Origin: Vibrio sp. Isolate32
GTDB lineage: Bacteria > Pseudomonadota > Gammaproteobacteria > Enterobacterales > Vibrionaceae
Length of the DNA: 64,000 bases
Assembly: GCF_022397955.1 (NCBI RefSeq)
Contig: NZ_JAKEUQ010000002.1
Span: forward strand, 124,728-188,727
Direction of reading: 5' to 3'
Positions 26,593 to 37,556 of this stretch are shown here, in pieces. The translations under genes and the position numbers were made by a program. How positions within the stretch are numbered: the stretch's first letter is position 1; every line of letters starts with the position of its first letter. The notes under the pieces are model-generated. The model saw only the letters and a program-made list of their open reading frames with translations. It had not been told where the DNA came from and searched no databases.

Positions 26593-27087
26593 TTAAGCTT
26601 TCAGCGCTCGCTCACCTCGAGCGATGCCGACCACGCCACTGCGTGCCACTTCAAGTACTTCCGTTACTTCAGACAGAGCTTGAATGAAAGCATCCAGTTT
26701 CTCGCTAGTGCCGGCCATTTGAACTGTATATTGAGAAGCCGTTACATCAACGATTTGGCCACGGAAGATATCAGCCGTACGCTTCACTTCTGCACGAGCA
26801 AAACCGCTCGCGCGTACTTTTACCATCAACAGCTCACGCTCGATATGCTCAAATTCAGACACTTCTTGTACCTTAAGTACATCGATTAGCTTATGCAGCT
26901 GTTTCTGGATTTGCTCAAGCTGCATTTCGCTTGAATTAGTGGTTACATTAAGACGAGACAGCGTCGAATCATCGGTTGGAGATACGTTCAAAGACTCGAT
27001 GTTGTAGCCACGTTGAGAAAACAAGCCAACCACACGAGAAAGTGCACCAGGTTGGTTTTCCATTAATAGTGAAATAATGTGTCTCAT
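26593..27087 (-). CDS. ilvH: Acetolactate synthase III small (regulatory) subunit
   Basis: 164-aa regulatory subunit of the enzyme that starts branched-chain amino-acid synthesis. The N-terminal ACT domain begins MRHIISLLMENQPGALSRVVGLFSQRG, with the ENQPGALSRV turn that forms the valine site. The second half (VSEFEHIERELLMVKV) is the C-terminal ferredoxin-like domain. Its start follows the ilvI stop by 1 bp, so translation is coupled and the subunits are made together. Length matches E. coli IlvH. Confidence 0.97.
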   Translation of the reverse strand: MRHIISLLMENQPGALSRVVGLFSQRGYNIESLNVSPTDDSTLSRLNVTTNSSEMQLEQIQKQLHKLIDVLKVQEVSEFEHIERELLMVKVRASGFARAEVKRTADIFRGQIVDVTASQYTVQMAGTSEKLDAFIQALSEVTEVLEVARSGVVGIARGERALKA

Positions 27088-27088
27088 A

Positions 27089-28828
27089 TTATGTTCTCTC
27101 CGTTTTGCTTAGCCACATGTTATCCATACCCTCGCCTTTGATCTGCATTGGGTATACGTGCTCGGTGTCATCCACACTGATATCGACAAATACCAAACGG
27201 TCTTTCATCGCGAGTGCTTTTTTCAAACCTGACTCTAGTTCATTCGGAGATGAAATACGCATACCAACGTGGCCATATGCTTCAGCGATAGCAGCAAAAT
27301 CAGGAACAGAGTCCATATATGAGTTAGAGTGACGGCCTTGATAAACAATGTCTTGCCACTGTTTTACCATTCCTAAGAAACGGTTGTTGAGGTTAATTAT
27401 CTTAACTGGAATATTGTATTGCAGTGCCGTCGACAGCTCTTGAATATTCATTTGAATACTACCATCACCCGTTACGATCACCACTTCTTCGTCCGGTTTA
27501 GCGAACTTAACGCCCATACCAGCAGGTAGGCCAAAGCCCATGGTGCCTAGGCCACCTGAGTTAATCCAACGACGTGGTTTATTAAATGGGTAGTATAACG
27601 CTGCGAACATTTGGTGTTGGCCTACATCAGACGCGACGTAAGCATCACCATTGGTTACTTTATGGAGAGTTTCAATAACTTGCTGTGGCTTAATGCACTC
27701 AGGAGACTTTTCATACGCAAGACAATTACGATCTTGCCACTGCTTGATTTCACTCCACCAGCTTCCTAGAGCTTCAGCGTCGTTAGTGCCACCTTGTTCA
27801 ACTAACAAGTTAACCATACTCTCTAGCACTTTTTCAGCTGAACCTACAATCGGTAGATCCACTTTTACGTTCTTCGAGATCGACGATGGGTCGATATCAA
27901 TGTGCATGATCTTCGCGTTCGGGCAGTACTTATCTAGGTTGTTGGTTGTACGATCATCAAAACGTACACCGACACCAAAAATAAGGTCAGCATTGTGCAT
28001 CGCCATATTGGCTTCGTACAAACCATGCATACCCAGCATGCCTAAAGAGTTCTTGTGCATACCCGGGAAGGCACCAAGCCCCATTAACGTGCTTACTACA
28101 GGTAAGTTCAGTGCTTCTGCCAATTTAATAAGTGGTTGGTCTGCCTCAGAGATAACCGCACCGCCACCGACATAAAGTACTGGCTTTTTCGCTTCAAGCA
28201 GTGCCTTTAGTGCCTTCTTGATCTGACCTTTATGACCCGTAACTGTTGGGTTGTACGAACGCATTTTGATCGTTTCTGGGTATTCATAAGGAAGCTTAAT
28301 TTGCGGATTTAATACATCTTTTGGCAGATCGATAACCACAGGACCAGGGCGTCCTGTCGTTGAAATATAGAATGCTTTTTTTAGAACTTCTGGGATATCT
28401 TCCGCTTTCTTAACTAGGAAGCTGTGTTTAACGATTGGGCGAGATACACCCACGATGTCACATTCTTGGAAGGCATCATTACCAATGAGATTGTTTGGTA
28501 CGTTACCAGAGATAACAATCATTGGGATCGAGTCCATGTACGCCGTTGCGATACCCGTTACGGTATTGGTTGCGCCAGGACCAGAACATACCAGTACTAC
28601 ACCCGGTTTACCAGTAGAACGCGTGTAGCCATCTGCCATATGGGTAGCGGCTTGTTCATGTCGTACTAATACGTGTTTAATTTCATCAGTTTTCGCGTGC
28701 AGCGCATCATAGATATCGAGTACAGAACCACCTGGGTAACCAAAGATTTGTTCTACTCCCTCTTCAATAAGAGACTGTACCACCATCTCAGCGCCGGATA
28801 ACATTGCTGTTTCAGGTTTTGTTGTCAT
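27089..28828 (-). CDS. ilvI: Acetolactate synthase III large (catalytic) subunit
   Basis: 579-aa ThDP- and FAD-dependent enzyme that joins two pyruvates, or pyruvate and 2-oxobutyrate. Visible are the catalytic Glu in [14 protein letters not shown], the FAD region [11 protein letters not shown], and the ThDP motif [31 protein letters not shown]. The start at 28828 (MTTKPETAM) is chosen because GAGGAG lies 7 nt before it; an ATG eight codons upstream has no such site. Operon with ilvH. The 459-bp region upstream, AT-rich, would hold the regulatory sites; Lrp control is known for E. coli ilvIH but is not shown here. Confidence 0.97.
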   Translation of the reverse strand: MTTKPETAMLSGAEMVVQSLIEEGVEQIFGYPGGSVLDIYDALHAKTDEIKHVLVRHEQAATHMADGYTRSTGKPGVVLVCSGPGATNTVTGIATAYMDSIPMIVISGNVPNNLIGNDAFQECDIVGVSRPIVKHSFLVKKAEDIPEVLKKAFYISTTGRPGPVVIDLPKDVLNPQIKLPYEYPETIKMRSYNPTVTGHKGQIKKALKALLEAKKPVLYVGGGAVISEADQPLIKLAEALNLPVVSTLMGLGAFPGMHKNSLGMLGMHGLYEANMAMHNADLIFGVGVRFDDRTTNNLDKYCPNAKIMHIDIDPSSISKNVKVDLPIVGSAEKVLESMVNLLVEQGGTNDAEALGSWWSEIKQWQDRNCLAYEKSPECIKPQQVIETLHKVTNGDAYVASDVGQHQMFAALYYPFNKPRRWINSGGLGTMGFGLPAGMGVKFAKPDEEVVIVTGDGSIQMNIQELSTALQYNIPVKIINLNNRFLGMVKQWQDIVYQGRHSNSYMDSVPDFAAIAEAYGHVGMRISSPNELESGLKKALAMKDRLVFVDISVDDTEHVYPMQIKGEGMDNMWLSKTERT

Positions 28829-29287
28829 ATTGCTCTCCTCACCAGTTTCCAAGCATATTTGGTGAACATGTTGGGCTGGTTTTTCATAGTCTAGGGCTTA
28901 TTCGTAGCCTAATTCGAAATACTTCCACTTTTTCGGCTATGGCTGCCTGTCGTGATAACAACAAACAGTAATACGAAACAACTTTAACGTTTTATTATCA
29001 TCCGGTCTAACACCTGATATCCGACAATTATGCCAAAAAACCAACTATCAGCTTAAAGCATTAAATAAAACCCAAGCAGAGTTAAATAACCAGCTATAAA
29101 CACCATAAATAAAGACAAAAAAAGCACTTAATATTTATATAAATGACTAATTATCGATAAATAAAGCGCTTTTTTGTGTGCGCCCTCGCACATTGTGCCA
29201 AGCTTGAGGCATAAAAAATCCCCCTAAAAATGCAATCACATTCGTAGAGGGATTTTTAAACAACTGAAAATTTATCTAACCAGAAAA
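28829..29287. other. Upstream region of ilvIH
   Basis: 459 bp without a gene, AT-rich. Contains two hairpins downstream of the acyl-CoA ligase gene: 29213-29259, and an imperfect one near 29118-29173 (AAAAAAAGCACTT / AAAGCGCTTTTTT). I see no leader peptide rich in Ile, Val or Leu, unlike the leu operon, so attenuation of that type is not supported. Confidence 0.55.
29213..29259 (-). terminator. Terminator of the acyl-CoA ligase gene
   Basis: Imperfect hairpin with arms AAAATCCC / GGGGATTTT (one offset pair), 28 bp after the stop codon and followed on the minus strand by a T run. Confidence 0.65.
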
Positions 29288-31096
29288 CTACTTATCTTTG
29301 GGCTTTTCGTTGTACATTTCTTCGATTTCGTCTTGATACTTATCATTGATAACTTTACGACGCAATTTCTGAGTTGGTGTCAGTTCACCATCATTCATAG
29401 AAAATGCTTTCGGTAGCAGTTTGAATTTCTTCACTTGCTCAAACTTAGCCAATTCTTGCTGTAGGTCATTTACACGCTTTTCTAGCATCTCGACGATTTG
29501 ATGGTGCTTAATCAGTTCTACTCGATCGTGGTACTTGATATTCAACTCTTTAGCGTACTCTTCTAACGAGTCGTAACACGGAACAATCAATGCAGAAACG
29601 AATTTTCGTGTATCAGCAATAACAGCAATCTGTTCGATGAAGTGGTCTTTACCGATCGCGCCTTCTACTACTTGCGGTGCAATGTATTTGCCGCCTGAAG
29701 TTTTCATCAGCTCTTTAATGCGGTCGGTAATAAACAGGTTACCATTTTCATCAAAATGACCAGCATCACCGGTCTTCAAGAAGCCGTGCTCATCGAATGT
29801 TTTCGCTGTCTCTTCTGGCATTTTGTAGTAGCCACGCATCACCATTGGGCCACGAACAAGAATCTCATTCTGAGTACCAATTTTTACTTCAGCGCCCGGC
29901 ATAGCCATACCAATCGAATCTGGGTTAAAGCAGCGGTCATCCCAGCACGAAACCGTTGCGGTGGTTTCTGTCATGCCATAGCCAAGTTTTACGTTAATGC
30001 CGATAGCATGGAAGAAACGACCAATGGTTTCATCAAGCTTCGCGCCACCACATGGCATGAAATTGATGTTACCGCCAAGCAGCGCTCGTAGCTTGGATAA
30101 CACAAGCTTATCGGCTAGCGCATGGCTCTTCTTCAGCATCAATGATGGTGTACGACCTTCTTGGTGACAAACCGAGAGCTTCGCGCCCATATTTACCGCC
30201 CAAGTAAATAGCACTTTACGAATAAACGGCGCTTTCGATACTTTCTCGTGAATCGCAGAGAAGATCTTTTCATAGAAGCGTGGAACTGCACACATTACGG
30301 TAGGCTTCACGTCGCTCAGTGCATCACGTACCTGCATTGTGTCTTGCAGATAGCAGTTAGTTGCGCCTTTATAGAGCACGTAGAAAGTCCAAGCACGCTC
30401 AAATACATGTGATAAAGGTAGGAAACACAACGAGACATCGTCTTTCGTTAAGCTCAAGCGCTCATCGTGCCCTTCTAGCTGGTAGCCAACATTGGTGTAA
30501 TCAAGCATTACACCTTTAGGCTGACCTGTAGTACCAGAGGTATAGATAAGGGTCAGCAAGTCATCCATGTTTGCATCAGCAAGACGAGCGTCGAATTCAG
30601 CCTGTTGTGACTCGACGCCACGAGCCATGAAATCATTCCAAGATACCGCAAAGCTGTGGCCCTTAAGATCGATGTCATCAGACATCGCGACAACCACTTC
30701 TAGCTGTTCGCACTCTTCAAATAAGCTAACCGCAGCATCGAATTGAGCTTGCTCACCAACGAATAGGATCTTCACATCCGCATTTTGGATGATGTAAGAA
30801 GACTGCGCAGCTGTGTTGGTTGGATAAATCGGCACAGTAACAAGACGAGCTTGCAGAGCAGCAAAATCTGCCACAGTCCATTGAGGCATATTATTTGAAT
30901 AGATACCGATCTTATCTTGAACTCTCAATCCTTGAGCCAATAGCGCTAATGAAAGCCTATCGATTTGTTCTCCAAACTGCTGCCAGCTAATGCCTTGCCA
31001 TACATTACCTACTTTGTGTTTCAAAGCTGTACGGTTGCCGCCTTGGGCAATTTGGTCACGAAGTCTTTTTACGATATGAAAATCTAAATTGGCCAT
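29288..31096 (-). CDS. Long-chain acyl-CoA synthetase (AMP-forming)
   Basis: 602-aa ANL-superfamily ligase that activates fatty acids as acyl-AMP and then acyl-CoA. The P-loop is [18 protein letters not shown] (about 175-192). [11 protein letters not shown] is the A5-type motif, and [18 protein letters not shown] with [15 protein letters not shown] is the hinge and C-terminal subdomain. Length and the [12 protein letters not shown] stretch match the FadD15-like long-chain branch rather than E. coli FadD. It sits between leuO and ilvIH, the arrangement known from V. cholerae (VC2482-VC2485). Possible roles are exogenous fatty-acid use or lipid remodelling. Confidence 0.92.
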   Translation of the reverse strand: MANLDFHIVKRLRDQIAQGGNRTALKHKVGNVWQGISWQQFGEQIDRLSLALLAQGLRVQDKIGIYSNNMPQWTVADFAALQARLVTVPIYPTNTAAQSSYIIQNADVKILFVGEQAQFDAAVSLFEECEQLEVVVAMSDDIDLKGHSFAVSWNDFMARGVESQQAEFDARLADANMDDLLTLIYTSGTTGQPKGVMLDYTNVGYQLEGHDERLSLTKDDVSLCFLPLSHVFERAWTFYVLYKGATNCYLQDTMQVRDALSDVKPTVMCAVPRFYEKIFSAIHEKVSKAPFIRKVLFTWAVNMGAKLSVCHQEGRTPSLMLKKSHALADKLVLSKLRALLGGNINFMPCGGAKLDETIGRFFHAIGINVKLGYGMTETTATVSCWDDRCFNPDSIGMAMPGAEVKIGTQNEILVRGPMVMRGYYKMPEETAKTFDEHGFLKTGDAGHFDENGNLFITDRIKELMKTSGGKYIAPQVVEGAIGKDHFIEQIAVIADTRKFVSALIVPCYDSLEEYAKELNIKYHDRVELIKHHQIVEMLEKRVNDLQQELAKFEQVKKFKLLPKAFSMNDGELTPTQKLRRKVINDKYQDEIEEMYNEKPKDK

Positions 31097-31242
31097 CTCT
31101 TTACCTTTGGCTTACACCTGTAAGCTTTTTTGAGCGCACAAGTGTACCTCTGATAATGGAAAAGGCAACTGATGGAGCTCAAAGTTATCAGTAATAGTAC
31201 GTCTCTCGCTAAGTTTTCTGCCAACAAAGATAGTAAGCACAA

Positions 31243-31278
31243 AAAAGCCCTAAGCCAGAGTGCCGGCTTAGGGCTTAT
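31243..31278 (-). terminator. leuO terminator
   Basis: Perfect 12-bp stem AAGCCCTAAGCC / GGCTTAGGGCTT with an AGAGTGCC-type loop, then TTTTTT on the minus strand, 20 bp past the leuO stop. Confidence 0.92.
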
Positions 31279-31297
31279 AAATCATAGAGTTCAGTGC

Positions 31298-32257
31298 TTA
31301 GTTAAGTGCCACAACTTCGCCACAGATCATCATTAGTTGATCTCGTAACCAAATGTGTCCCTTATCTTTTTCACTTGATTCGTGCCAGCTTAGGTAGCCA
31401 GAGATTGCCGCATTATCGAATGGGAAATCTAGAATCTGAAGCTGCTCTTTGTTTGCTGCGTGTTCTACCATCCAGCGAGGAGCTATCGTTACTAATTCAG
31501 ATTGACCTACAACGTAAAGAACGTTGCTCAAGCTCGTACCTTCGTAGAAAGGCGTACAATCTAAGTCACAGTAAGCTTGCTCTGAGAAGCTACGTTGACC
31601 ATGGATGCGAGACAGTTTGGCATGCTTTTCGTTAAGCAGCTCTGCCGCAGAAACTTCACCATTGATACGTGGATGAGAAACAGAAGCAACAACAACTAAT
31701 TCGTCTTGGAAGATTTCAGTGCTTGAGAAACCTTGCTCATCAAAACGAGCATAATCAATAACAAAGTCGATTTCTTGGTAGCGCATACGCTCAGAAAGTT
31801 GACGATCAAATTCAGCATCCATGTGCAGTTTAACGCTAGGTGCTTGGTCGTTGATTGTCGACATAATCTTAGGAGCAAAACGCATGTCACAAGGGCTGCA
31901 AATCGCAAGCTTGAACAGGCGAGAAGACGACTCTGGAGAGAACACAGAGCTTGGTAGTTCGTTGCGTACTAATTGTAACGCTTGGCGGATTGGACCAAAC
32001 AACTGACGGGCACGTTGGGTCGGTTGAATACCACGACCTTGACGCATGAATAGTTCGTCGTTAAACATCACTTTTAGACGAGCAACTGCGTTACTTACAG
32101 CAGGCTGAGACATACCCAGATTATGAGCTGCACGTGTAATGTTTTGTTCTTGCATAACTGCATCAAATACAGTCAAAAGATTTAAGTCGACTCCACGAAG
32201 TGTGCTTTCCATTCTGTAGCTTGCAATAGCACTCATTGCGTCTTTTTTATCTAACAT
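31298..32257 (-). CDS. leuO: LysR-family regulator LeuO
   Basis: 319-aa LysR-type regulator. A 27-residue extension precedes the helix-turn-helix (VDLNLLTVFDAVMQEQNITRAAHNLGMSQPAVSNAVARLK), and the effector-binding domain runs from about 110 to the end (LFKLAICSPCDMRFAPKIM). The extension, the VDLNLLTVFDAV opening and the position between the acyl-CoA ligase and the leu operon identify LeuO, a global regulator and H-NS antagonist. In V. cholerae it is induced through ToxR and linked to acid and bile responses (family knowledge). A long AT-rich region with a nested dyad precedes it. Confidence 0.94.
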   Translation of the reverse strand: MLDKKDAMSAIASYRMESTLRGVDLNLLTVFDAVMQEQNITRAAHNLGMSQPAVSNAVARLKVMFNDELFMRQGRGIQPTQRARQLFGPIRQALQLVRNELPSSVFSPESSSRLFKLAICSPCDMRFAPKIMSTINDQAPSVKLHMDAEFDRQLSERMRYQEIDFVIDYARFDEQGFSSTEIFQDELVVVASVSHPRINGEVSAAELLNEKHAKLSRIHGQRSFSEQAYCDLDCTPFYEGTSLSNVLYVVGQSELVTIAPRWMVEHAANKEQLQILDFPFDNAAISGYLSWHESSEKDKGHIWLRDQLMMICGEVVALN

Positions 32258-32603
32258 TCAAGTTGCCTCTTGTCGGTTCGACAGTATTACATTGGTAATG
32301 GTATGAGAATAGATAACCACTAATTCTTATATTTATCAGACCGATGTTTTTCGGATTACCATTACTATTAACCAATGCATCTTGAGCTACCAACAAGATT
32401 GATAAAGAATAATTTTATTTTACCCCAACAATTTAATAAAACCTAAAAATCAATTACTTATATAGTTATAAAAAAACATAAAATGTGTCATTTATGAGTT
32501 TCATTTCGACTTATTTAGCTGTTCTACCGTTTGGTTACATTTGTTACAATTTATTGAAGGGATGAATTAATTAACCATTCAATCCAAAAACACCACTTAT
32601 GGA
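32258..32603. other. Upstream region of leuO
   Basis: 346 bp, very AT-rich, no gene. It has GTAATGGT (32295-32302) facing ACCATTAC (32358-32365), and nested around these ATTGGT (32291) and ACCAAT (32371). Such nested dyads and AT-richness fit a promoter bound by LeuO itself, H-NS or ToxR. No assignment is proven. Confidence 0.5.
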
Positions 32604-33659
32604 TTAGGTGAGTGATGCGTAGCTCGGAAAGTCCACCTTCTCCCAAAGCTGTTTTCTTAGGTCATCTTGATTGGCCCAATTCCCGGCTAAAACCCACTCA
32701 ACAAGCGCACTAGCGACATCTGGATAAGAGACAACTTCAGCTTGTTTTTCGTTGAGCCAACTACGCAAGATCGCCGGATCAAGAAAGCTCATGGTTTGAG
32801 CTAATCCAAGCGCCTCAAGGGTTGCCACATTGCTCTGTTGTTCAAACTGTCCATCAAGTGGTTTAAGCAATAATTTCTTGCCCAGAGTAAGAGCTTCCGA
32901 TGGCAGTTCAAACCCACCATTAGCCACCACACCAGAGCACTGGTTTAGGTCGAATTGGAAACCCGCGTGACTGAGTGGTTTGAAGGTAATATTTTCAACT
33001 TGGCTATGCTCAATCACATTCGGGTGATAGCAAACAAAACTGTGCGAAACAAACTTCATTAACAGCTCAGAAATCGCTTCAAGACCCTCAAACGGCAAAT
33101 AGACCAATGTGAAATCCTGTCGCGCTTGAGTCTGCTCGTTGTGAGCTAAGGTGTGAACGATAGGTGGCAAGATTGGTTGCTCAAAATGATACCAATGCAA
33201 ACCGATCGAGTGCTCTGTCGGAGCAAAGTGTTGAATCACAGAATGCTCAATCCAGTTCCCTCCCTCTTTGGGCACATCATAGCGAAAGGCATTTTGGTGA
33301 CTAATACCGATACAAGGAACACCCTGCTTTTTGGCCGCCCAAGCCGTCACAGGTTCAAAGTCATTAAGCACCAAATCATAAGGTGTAAGATCTATTTTTT
33401 TAACCTCATTAAGAAATCGCCAGATATTATTCTTGATGAATGTCTTTCCATATTTGACCTGCCCCTGCTCACTATAAAAAGTTAACCCATTACGAACTTG
33501 GTAGTTGCCAAACTCTTCCATCGAGAAGTACTTGCTCGCTTCTCGGCCTGAAAAGAGAAAATCAACATCGATGTTCTGCTGACGAAAAGCGACGGCCATC
33601 GCCCTTGCACGTGCAATGTGACCATTCCCAGTGCCTTGTACGCCGTATAATATTTTCAT
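32604..33659 (-). CDS. MJ1255/VC2487-family glycosyltransferase
   Basis: 351-aa GT-B-like protein. It begins MKILYGVQGTGNGHIARARAMA, the glycine-rich donor-site loop of this family, and the second half carries the donor motif CSGVVANGGFELPSEALTLGKKLLLKPL. This pattern defines the MJ1255/VC2487 family, whose acceptor is not known to me. PAP2-family phosphatase 55 bp downstream on the same strand suggests a joint role in lipid-linked or envelope glycan handling. No signal peptide or membrane span is visible, so it acts in the cytosol or at the membrane face. Confidence 0.85.
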   Translation of the reverse strand: MKILYGVQGTGNGHIARARAMAVAFRQQNIDVDFLFSGREASKYFSMEEFGNYQVRNGLTFYSEQGQVKYGKTFIKNNIWRFLNEVKKIDLTPYDLVLNDFEPVTAWAAKKQGVPCIGISHQNAFRYDVPKEGGNWIEHSVIQHFAPTEHSIGLHWYHFEQPILPPIVHTLAHNEQTQARQDFTLVYLPFEGLEAISELLMKFVSHSFVCYHPNVIEHSQVENITFKPLSHAGFQFDLNQCSGVVANGGFELPSEALTLGKKLLLKPLDGQFEQQSNVATLEALGLAQTMSFLDPAILRSWLNEKQAEVVSYPDVASALVEWVLAGNWANQDDLRKQLWEKVDFPSYASLT

Positions 33660-33714
33660 GAGACTCCCTTTCGATTCGCTACTTAAGCGTTTAGTAGTGA
33701 TGACTGATCAATAA

Positions 33715-34239
33715 TTAAAGGACGAGGCTAACAGCGAGACTGGTGCATGCCATCCCCAAAGCTGCACCAATGAGTACATCCGTTAAAAAGTGCACACCGA
33801 GTAGTATTCGAGAGACGGCAATCACTGCGGCCCAAACCAAACTAAACAGATATAAGTTCGGATAGAAATGCCCGATTAATGTCGCCATAACAAAAGCAGC
33901 AGCGGCATGCCCAGATGGCAGGCTGTACTTATCTGATGGGACAATATGAGAGTGAAGTAGAGAAGAGAATTCCGCGGGCCTGCGACGCTTGAGGGTATTT
34001 TTCGCAAACCAGTAAATCGGCAATTCAATAGCGAATGCGGTTAAGCCCACTATCAGAAAATCACTGCCAGTTTTGCTATCGGCTAGCAGTGCAATCAAAG
34101 CAATCAATATATATAGGTGACCATCACCTGTATGAGAGATCGCCTTGCTAACCGTAGCGTGTTGACCACTAAAACGGTTCTTCAAACAGAAAACAGAAAA
34201 TGCCACATCCCAGCGGACAATAGGTTCGATAGTACGCAT
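33715..34239 (-). CDS. PAP2-family membrane phosphatase
   Basis: 174-aa integral membrane phosphatase. All three acid-phosphatase motifs are present: KNTLKRRRP (KX6RP, about 80), SLPSGHAAAAF (PSGH, about 108), and SRILLGVHFLTDV (SRX5H, about 144). About five TM helices surround them. Substrates in this family are undecaprenyl pyrophosphate, phosphatidylglycerol phosphate or other lipid phosphates. It is divergent from nothing and lies upstream of the glycosyltransferase gene on the same strand; probable two-gene operon. Confidence 0.88.
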   Translation of the reverse strand: MRTIEPIVRWDVAFSVFCLKNRFSGQHATVSKAISHTGDGHLYILIALIALLADSKTGSDFLIVGLTAFAIELPIYWFAKNTLKRRRPAEFSSLLHSHIVPSDKYSLPSGHAAAAFVMATLIGHFYPNLYLFSLVWAAVIAVSRILLGVHFLTDVLIGAALGMACTSLAVSLVL

Positions 34240-34393
34240 ACGATCTCCTTAACAATCCTTATTCAGTTAAGGCTCAAGTTATTCCCAACAAATGACAGTT
34301 AAGTGACGTTTTGAATGAACTAAAATGAAATTTTCCATGCTTGAGAAGCCGCTGATTGAGTCGTGTTATATGGCTTACTCACCTCCCATATAA

Positions 34394-34420
34394 ATAAAGC
34401 GACCTAAGGCCGCTTTATTA
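34394..34420. terminator. Terminator of the RND operon
   Basis: Stem AATAAAGCG / CGCTTTATT around ACCTAAGGC, 28 bp after the transporter stop (minus strand). Confidence 0.7.
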
Positions 34421-34448
34421 TTCATTTCTTATTTTCTGACTTAAAACT

Positions 34449-37400
34449 CTACAGCGAGAGTGGCTCGTGCTTTTTCACTAAACCAAAATCAGCCAAGATA
34501 GCGTAAGCTGCAGGGATCATAAACAGCACTAGCAAGGTTGAGGCAAAGATGCCAAATACGATCGAGATAACCAAAGGCTGAATAACCTGAGCTTGCAAGC
34601 TGGTTTCAGTGAGCAGAGGCAACAAACCTGCTGCCGTCGTCATCGAGGTCAAGAACACTGCTCGGAAACGCTCGCGACTCGCTTTCACCACAGAGTCATA
34701 CACGCTATCTCCTTCATCAACGTGATGACGAATGTATTGCACTAGCAAGATAGAGTCGTTAACTACAATCCCGGCGAGCGACACAAAGCCCATCATACTT
34801 GGCATACTTAACGAGTGACCAAGGACCCAGTGACCCACCACCACCCCAATAAAAGCTAATGGAATCGCGAGCATCACAACCACAGGCTCTAAATAGCTTC
34901 TGAATTGATAACTCAGGATAGCAAACACACCAAATAGACCGAGCAAGAAGCCTTTACCCATCGAGGCACCCGTCTTGGCTGCATCCTTCGCTTCCCCTTC
35001 GAAGTCAAAACGTAAGCCTGGGTATTTCTGAATGAGTTTAGGCGCTTCATCTTTTTGGAAATGAGCCAAGATCGCTGAAGAGCTCGCTTTCTTATTATCA
35101 ATGTCACCAAAGATACTAATGGTTCTCAGACCATCAATACGTTGGATACGTACATAATTACGCTGGAAATCGAGCGTCGCCAGCGTAGCTAACGGAATTT
35201 GACTACCATCCGCAGTGATGATCGGGAAGTTAGCCAGCTGTTGAATGTCGCCTGCTTGCTCCTTATCAAGACGCACCTCTATCGAGATATTCTCAACACC
35301 GATTTGAATCTCGTCTGCTGTCTGGCCAAAGAAGGCGGCACGCAGTTGAGATGCAATCATCTGCCCGTTCACATTGTAAGTTTCAGCACCTGGACGAAGC
35401 TTGACCAAGATCTCTTCTTTACCCATGCGCATATCATCAAGTACGCCATGAACACCATCAAACTCATTTAGGTAAGCCTGAATATCCAGAGAAGCAGCTT
35501 TCAGTGCATTGAGGTCATCATGTTTAGCACGGATCTCAATCGCTCGTCCACCCGGCCCCATGGTTGGTTGCTTGAAAACCAGTGAGATTGGGTCTGCAAG
35601 TTCACCGATGTCCTCTCGCCATGCATCGATGAAATCATCGATCACCGTATTACGGCTCTCAGCACCACGAAGATCTAAGCGCACGGTAGCCAGGTGCGGG
35701 CCAGATTCGTTGGCATCGGCATTAGCGTTAAACTGGCTGGTGATATGTTCGACTAGCGTGTTGCCCTCTTCAACTTCTTCACTCCACTGCTCGTTCAAAC
35801 GCTCAGCAGAAGCCACAATCTTATCGACCACTCTCTCGGTTTGAGACAGTGATGCCCCCGGAGGAAGGATAATACGCGCCTCAGCAATATCACCATCAAG
35901 CTCTGGGAATGGTTGAAATTTGACAACACCACCAGCAATCAAAGCGATAGACAGAAGCAGTAAGGTCAACACTCCGCCCATGAAGGCATAGCGGAAGGTC
36001 ACCACTTTCTCGACCATATCCATCAAGGTGGTGTTACGGAAATTCTCAAACTTCTCTAGTAGCACGGTTTTGAAGCGCAGCGCTGGTTTATCGTTCTTCT
36101 CTTTGTGCAAAGAGTGAGACAGGTGATTGGGCAAAATTAAGAAAGCTTCGATTAAGCTCAACGACAGAACCAAAATCAGCACCTGAGGAACGGCCTTGAG
36201 TACCGCGCCCATTTCCCCATCGAGAAATAGCAAGCTACCGAATATACACACTGTCGTTAAGAAGGAAGACAACACGCCGGGAAGCACTTTCTTAACACCG
36301 TTATACACCGCATCATCGACGTTCTGACCCCGATCGAGGTGGGAGGCTATCGATTCGGCGATCACAATGGCGTCATCCATCATAATACCGATCGCCATCA
36401 ACAAACCGACTAGAGACATAATGTTGATCGACAACCCTAAGTTGACCATCAAGAACAATCCGCCAAGAAAGGCAACCGGCAAGCCTGCCGCAACCCAGAA
36501 TGAATAGCGTAAGCTGAAGAACAGCCACATAGTAGCAAACACCAGCACAATACCTTGCCAACCGTTGCGCACCATCATGGTCAGGCGATCCCACAATACA
36601 GAGGAAAGATCGTTGGTCATTTGCAGAGTCACGCCATCAGGTGCAATTGCACGCTGGTCCTCAACAAACTGAGTGACACGCTCTTTAATTCTCAGTGCAT
36701 CATCTTCTTTGTTCTTGCTAATTTTAAGCAGCGCAGAAGGTTTACCATCAAATAGCACCTTCTGTTCATCAAGCTCAAAGCGGTCGGTGATCCTGGCAAT
36801 ATCTCGTAAACGGATCACAGAGCCATTTGGCGCCGAACCCACCACAATGCTTTCCAATTCCACGGGTGTAATACGCCTTTCATCGAAGCGAATCAGGAAA
36901 TTTTTGTCTGGCGTTTCAACGTTACCACTCGGCAGCTTCACATTCTGGCGGCCAATTTGATCGGCAATATCACCGACACTTAAACCGAGTTGGCGAATCG
37001 CTTGGGTATCCAGTTCAACACGATATTGATGATCCGAGAAGCCGCTGACATCGACCAATGAAACATCATAATCAAGCTTCATGATACGTTTGAGGTCCTC
37101 AGCGTAAGCCTTGAGTTCAGGCCACGACGTTTCTGCTGTAATGGCGATATCAACGACGGGTTCATTCCAATCCAGTTCTTGAACAACCGGAGATTCAATC
37201 TCGGTTGGGAAATCATTGATCGAGTTGATCTGAGTTTGCACATCGACCAGCATTCGCCCGATATCTGCTTTCTCATTCAACTTCAGGATGAGACGTGCGC
37301 TACCTTCGATGGCCTCACACTGAGTTTCTTCAATGTTCGCTAAGCCGTCTACCGCGTCTTCCATTCGCACACATAAGCTCTCCTCCACTTCTTGTGGAGA

Positions 37401-37556
37401 AGCACCGGGATAAACGATGGCAGCCATGATGTAAGGCGGATCATAAGCGGGGAAGGTTTCACGCTTGATGGTTGATAATGAGCTGATACCCATGATCAAT
37501 AGCCCAAGCATCAACAAGTTTGCCGCTGTTGGGTGCCTAGAAAAGAACTTGATCAT
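34449..37556 (-). CDS. RND-family efflux permease (AcrB/HAE1-like)
   Basis: 1035-aa inner-membrane proton-driven pump. Twelve TM helices lie in two halves, each with a large periplasmic loop. TM1 is at the N-terminus (FFSRHPTAANLLMLGLLIMGI). The TM4 proton-relay motif reads GLLMAIGIMMDDAIVIAES with the paired Asp, and the second half has GIVVNDSILLVQYI. VYPGASPQEVEESLCVRMEDAV is the usual porter segment. Start ATG overlaps the adaptor stop by 4 bp. It is the last gene of tetR-adaptor-pump; no outer-membrane channel gene is adjacent, so it probably uses TolC. Drug or metal substrates cannot be read from sequence. Confidence 0.93.
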   Translation of the reverse strand: MIKFFSRHPTAANLLMLGLLIMGISSLSTIKRETFPAYDPPYIMAAIVYPGASPQEVEESLCVRMEDAVDGLANIEETQCEAIEGSARLILKLNEKADIGRMLVDVQTQINSINDFPTEIESPVVQELDWNEPVVDIAITAETSWPELKAYAEDLKRIMKLDYDVSLVDVSGFSDHQYRVELDTQAIRQLGLSVGDIADQIGRQNVKLPSGNVETPDKNFLIRFDERRITPVELESIVVGSAPNGSVIRLRDIARITDRFELDEQKVLFDGKPSALLKISKNKEDDALRIKERVTQFVEDQRAIAPDGVTLQMTNDLSSVLWDRLTMMVRNGWQGIVLVFATMWLFFSLRYSFWVAAGLPVAFLGGLFLMVNLGLSINIMSLVGLLMAIGIMMDDAIVIAESIASHLDRGQNVDDAVYNGVKKVLPGVLSSFLTTVCIFGSLLFLDGEMGAVLKAVPQVLILVLSLSLIEAFLILPNHLSHSLHKEKNDKPALRFKTVLLEKFENFRNTTLMDMVEKVVTFRYAFMGGVLTLLLLSIALIAGGVVKFQPFPELDGDIAEARIILPPGASLSQTERVVDKIVASAERLNEQWSEEVEEGNTLVEHITSQFNANADANESGPHLATVRLDLRGAESRNTVIDDFIDAWREDIGELADPISLVFKQPTMGPGGRAIEIRAKHDDLNALKAASLDIQAYLNEFDGVHGVLDDMRMGKEEILVKLRPGAETYNVNGQMIASQLRAAFFGQTADEIQIGVENISIEVRLDKEQAGDIQQLANFPIITADGSQIPLATLATLDFQRNYVRIQRIDGLRTISIFGDIDNKKASSSAILAHFQKDEAPKLIQKYPGLRFDFEGEAKDAAKTGASMGKGFLLGLFGVFAILSYQFRSYLEPVVVMLAIPLAFIGVVVGHWVLGHSLSMPSMMGFVSLAGIVVNDSILLVQYIRHHVDEGDSVYDSVVKASRERFRAVFLTSMTTAAGLLPLLTETSLQAQVIQPLVISIVFGIFASTLLVLFMIPAAYAILADFGLVKKHEPLSL

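Noticed and set aside
28829..29287. Attenuation leader for ilvIH
   Set aside because: No short frame rich in Ile, Val or Leu precedes a terminator as it does for leu; the hairpins fit the end of the upstream gene better.
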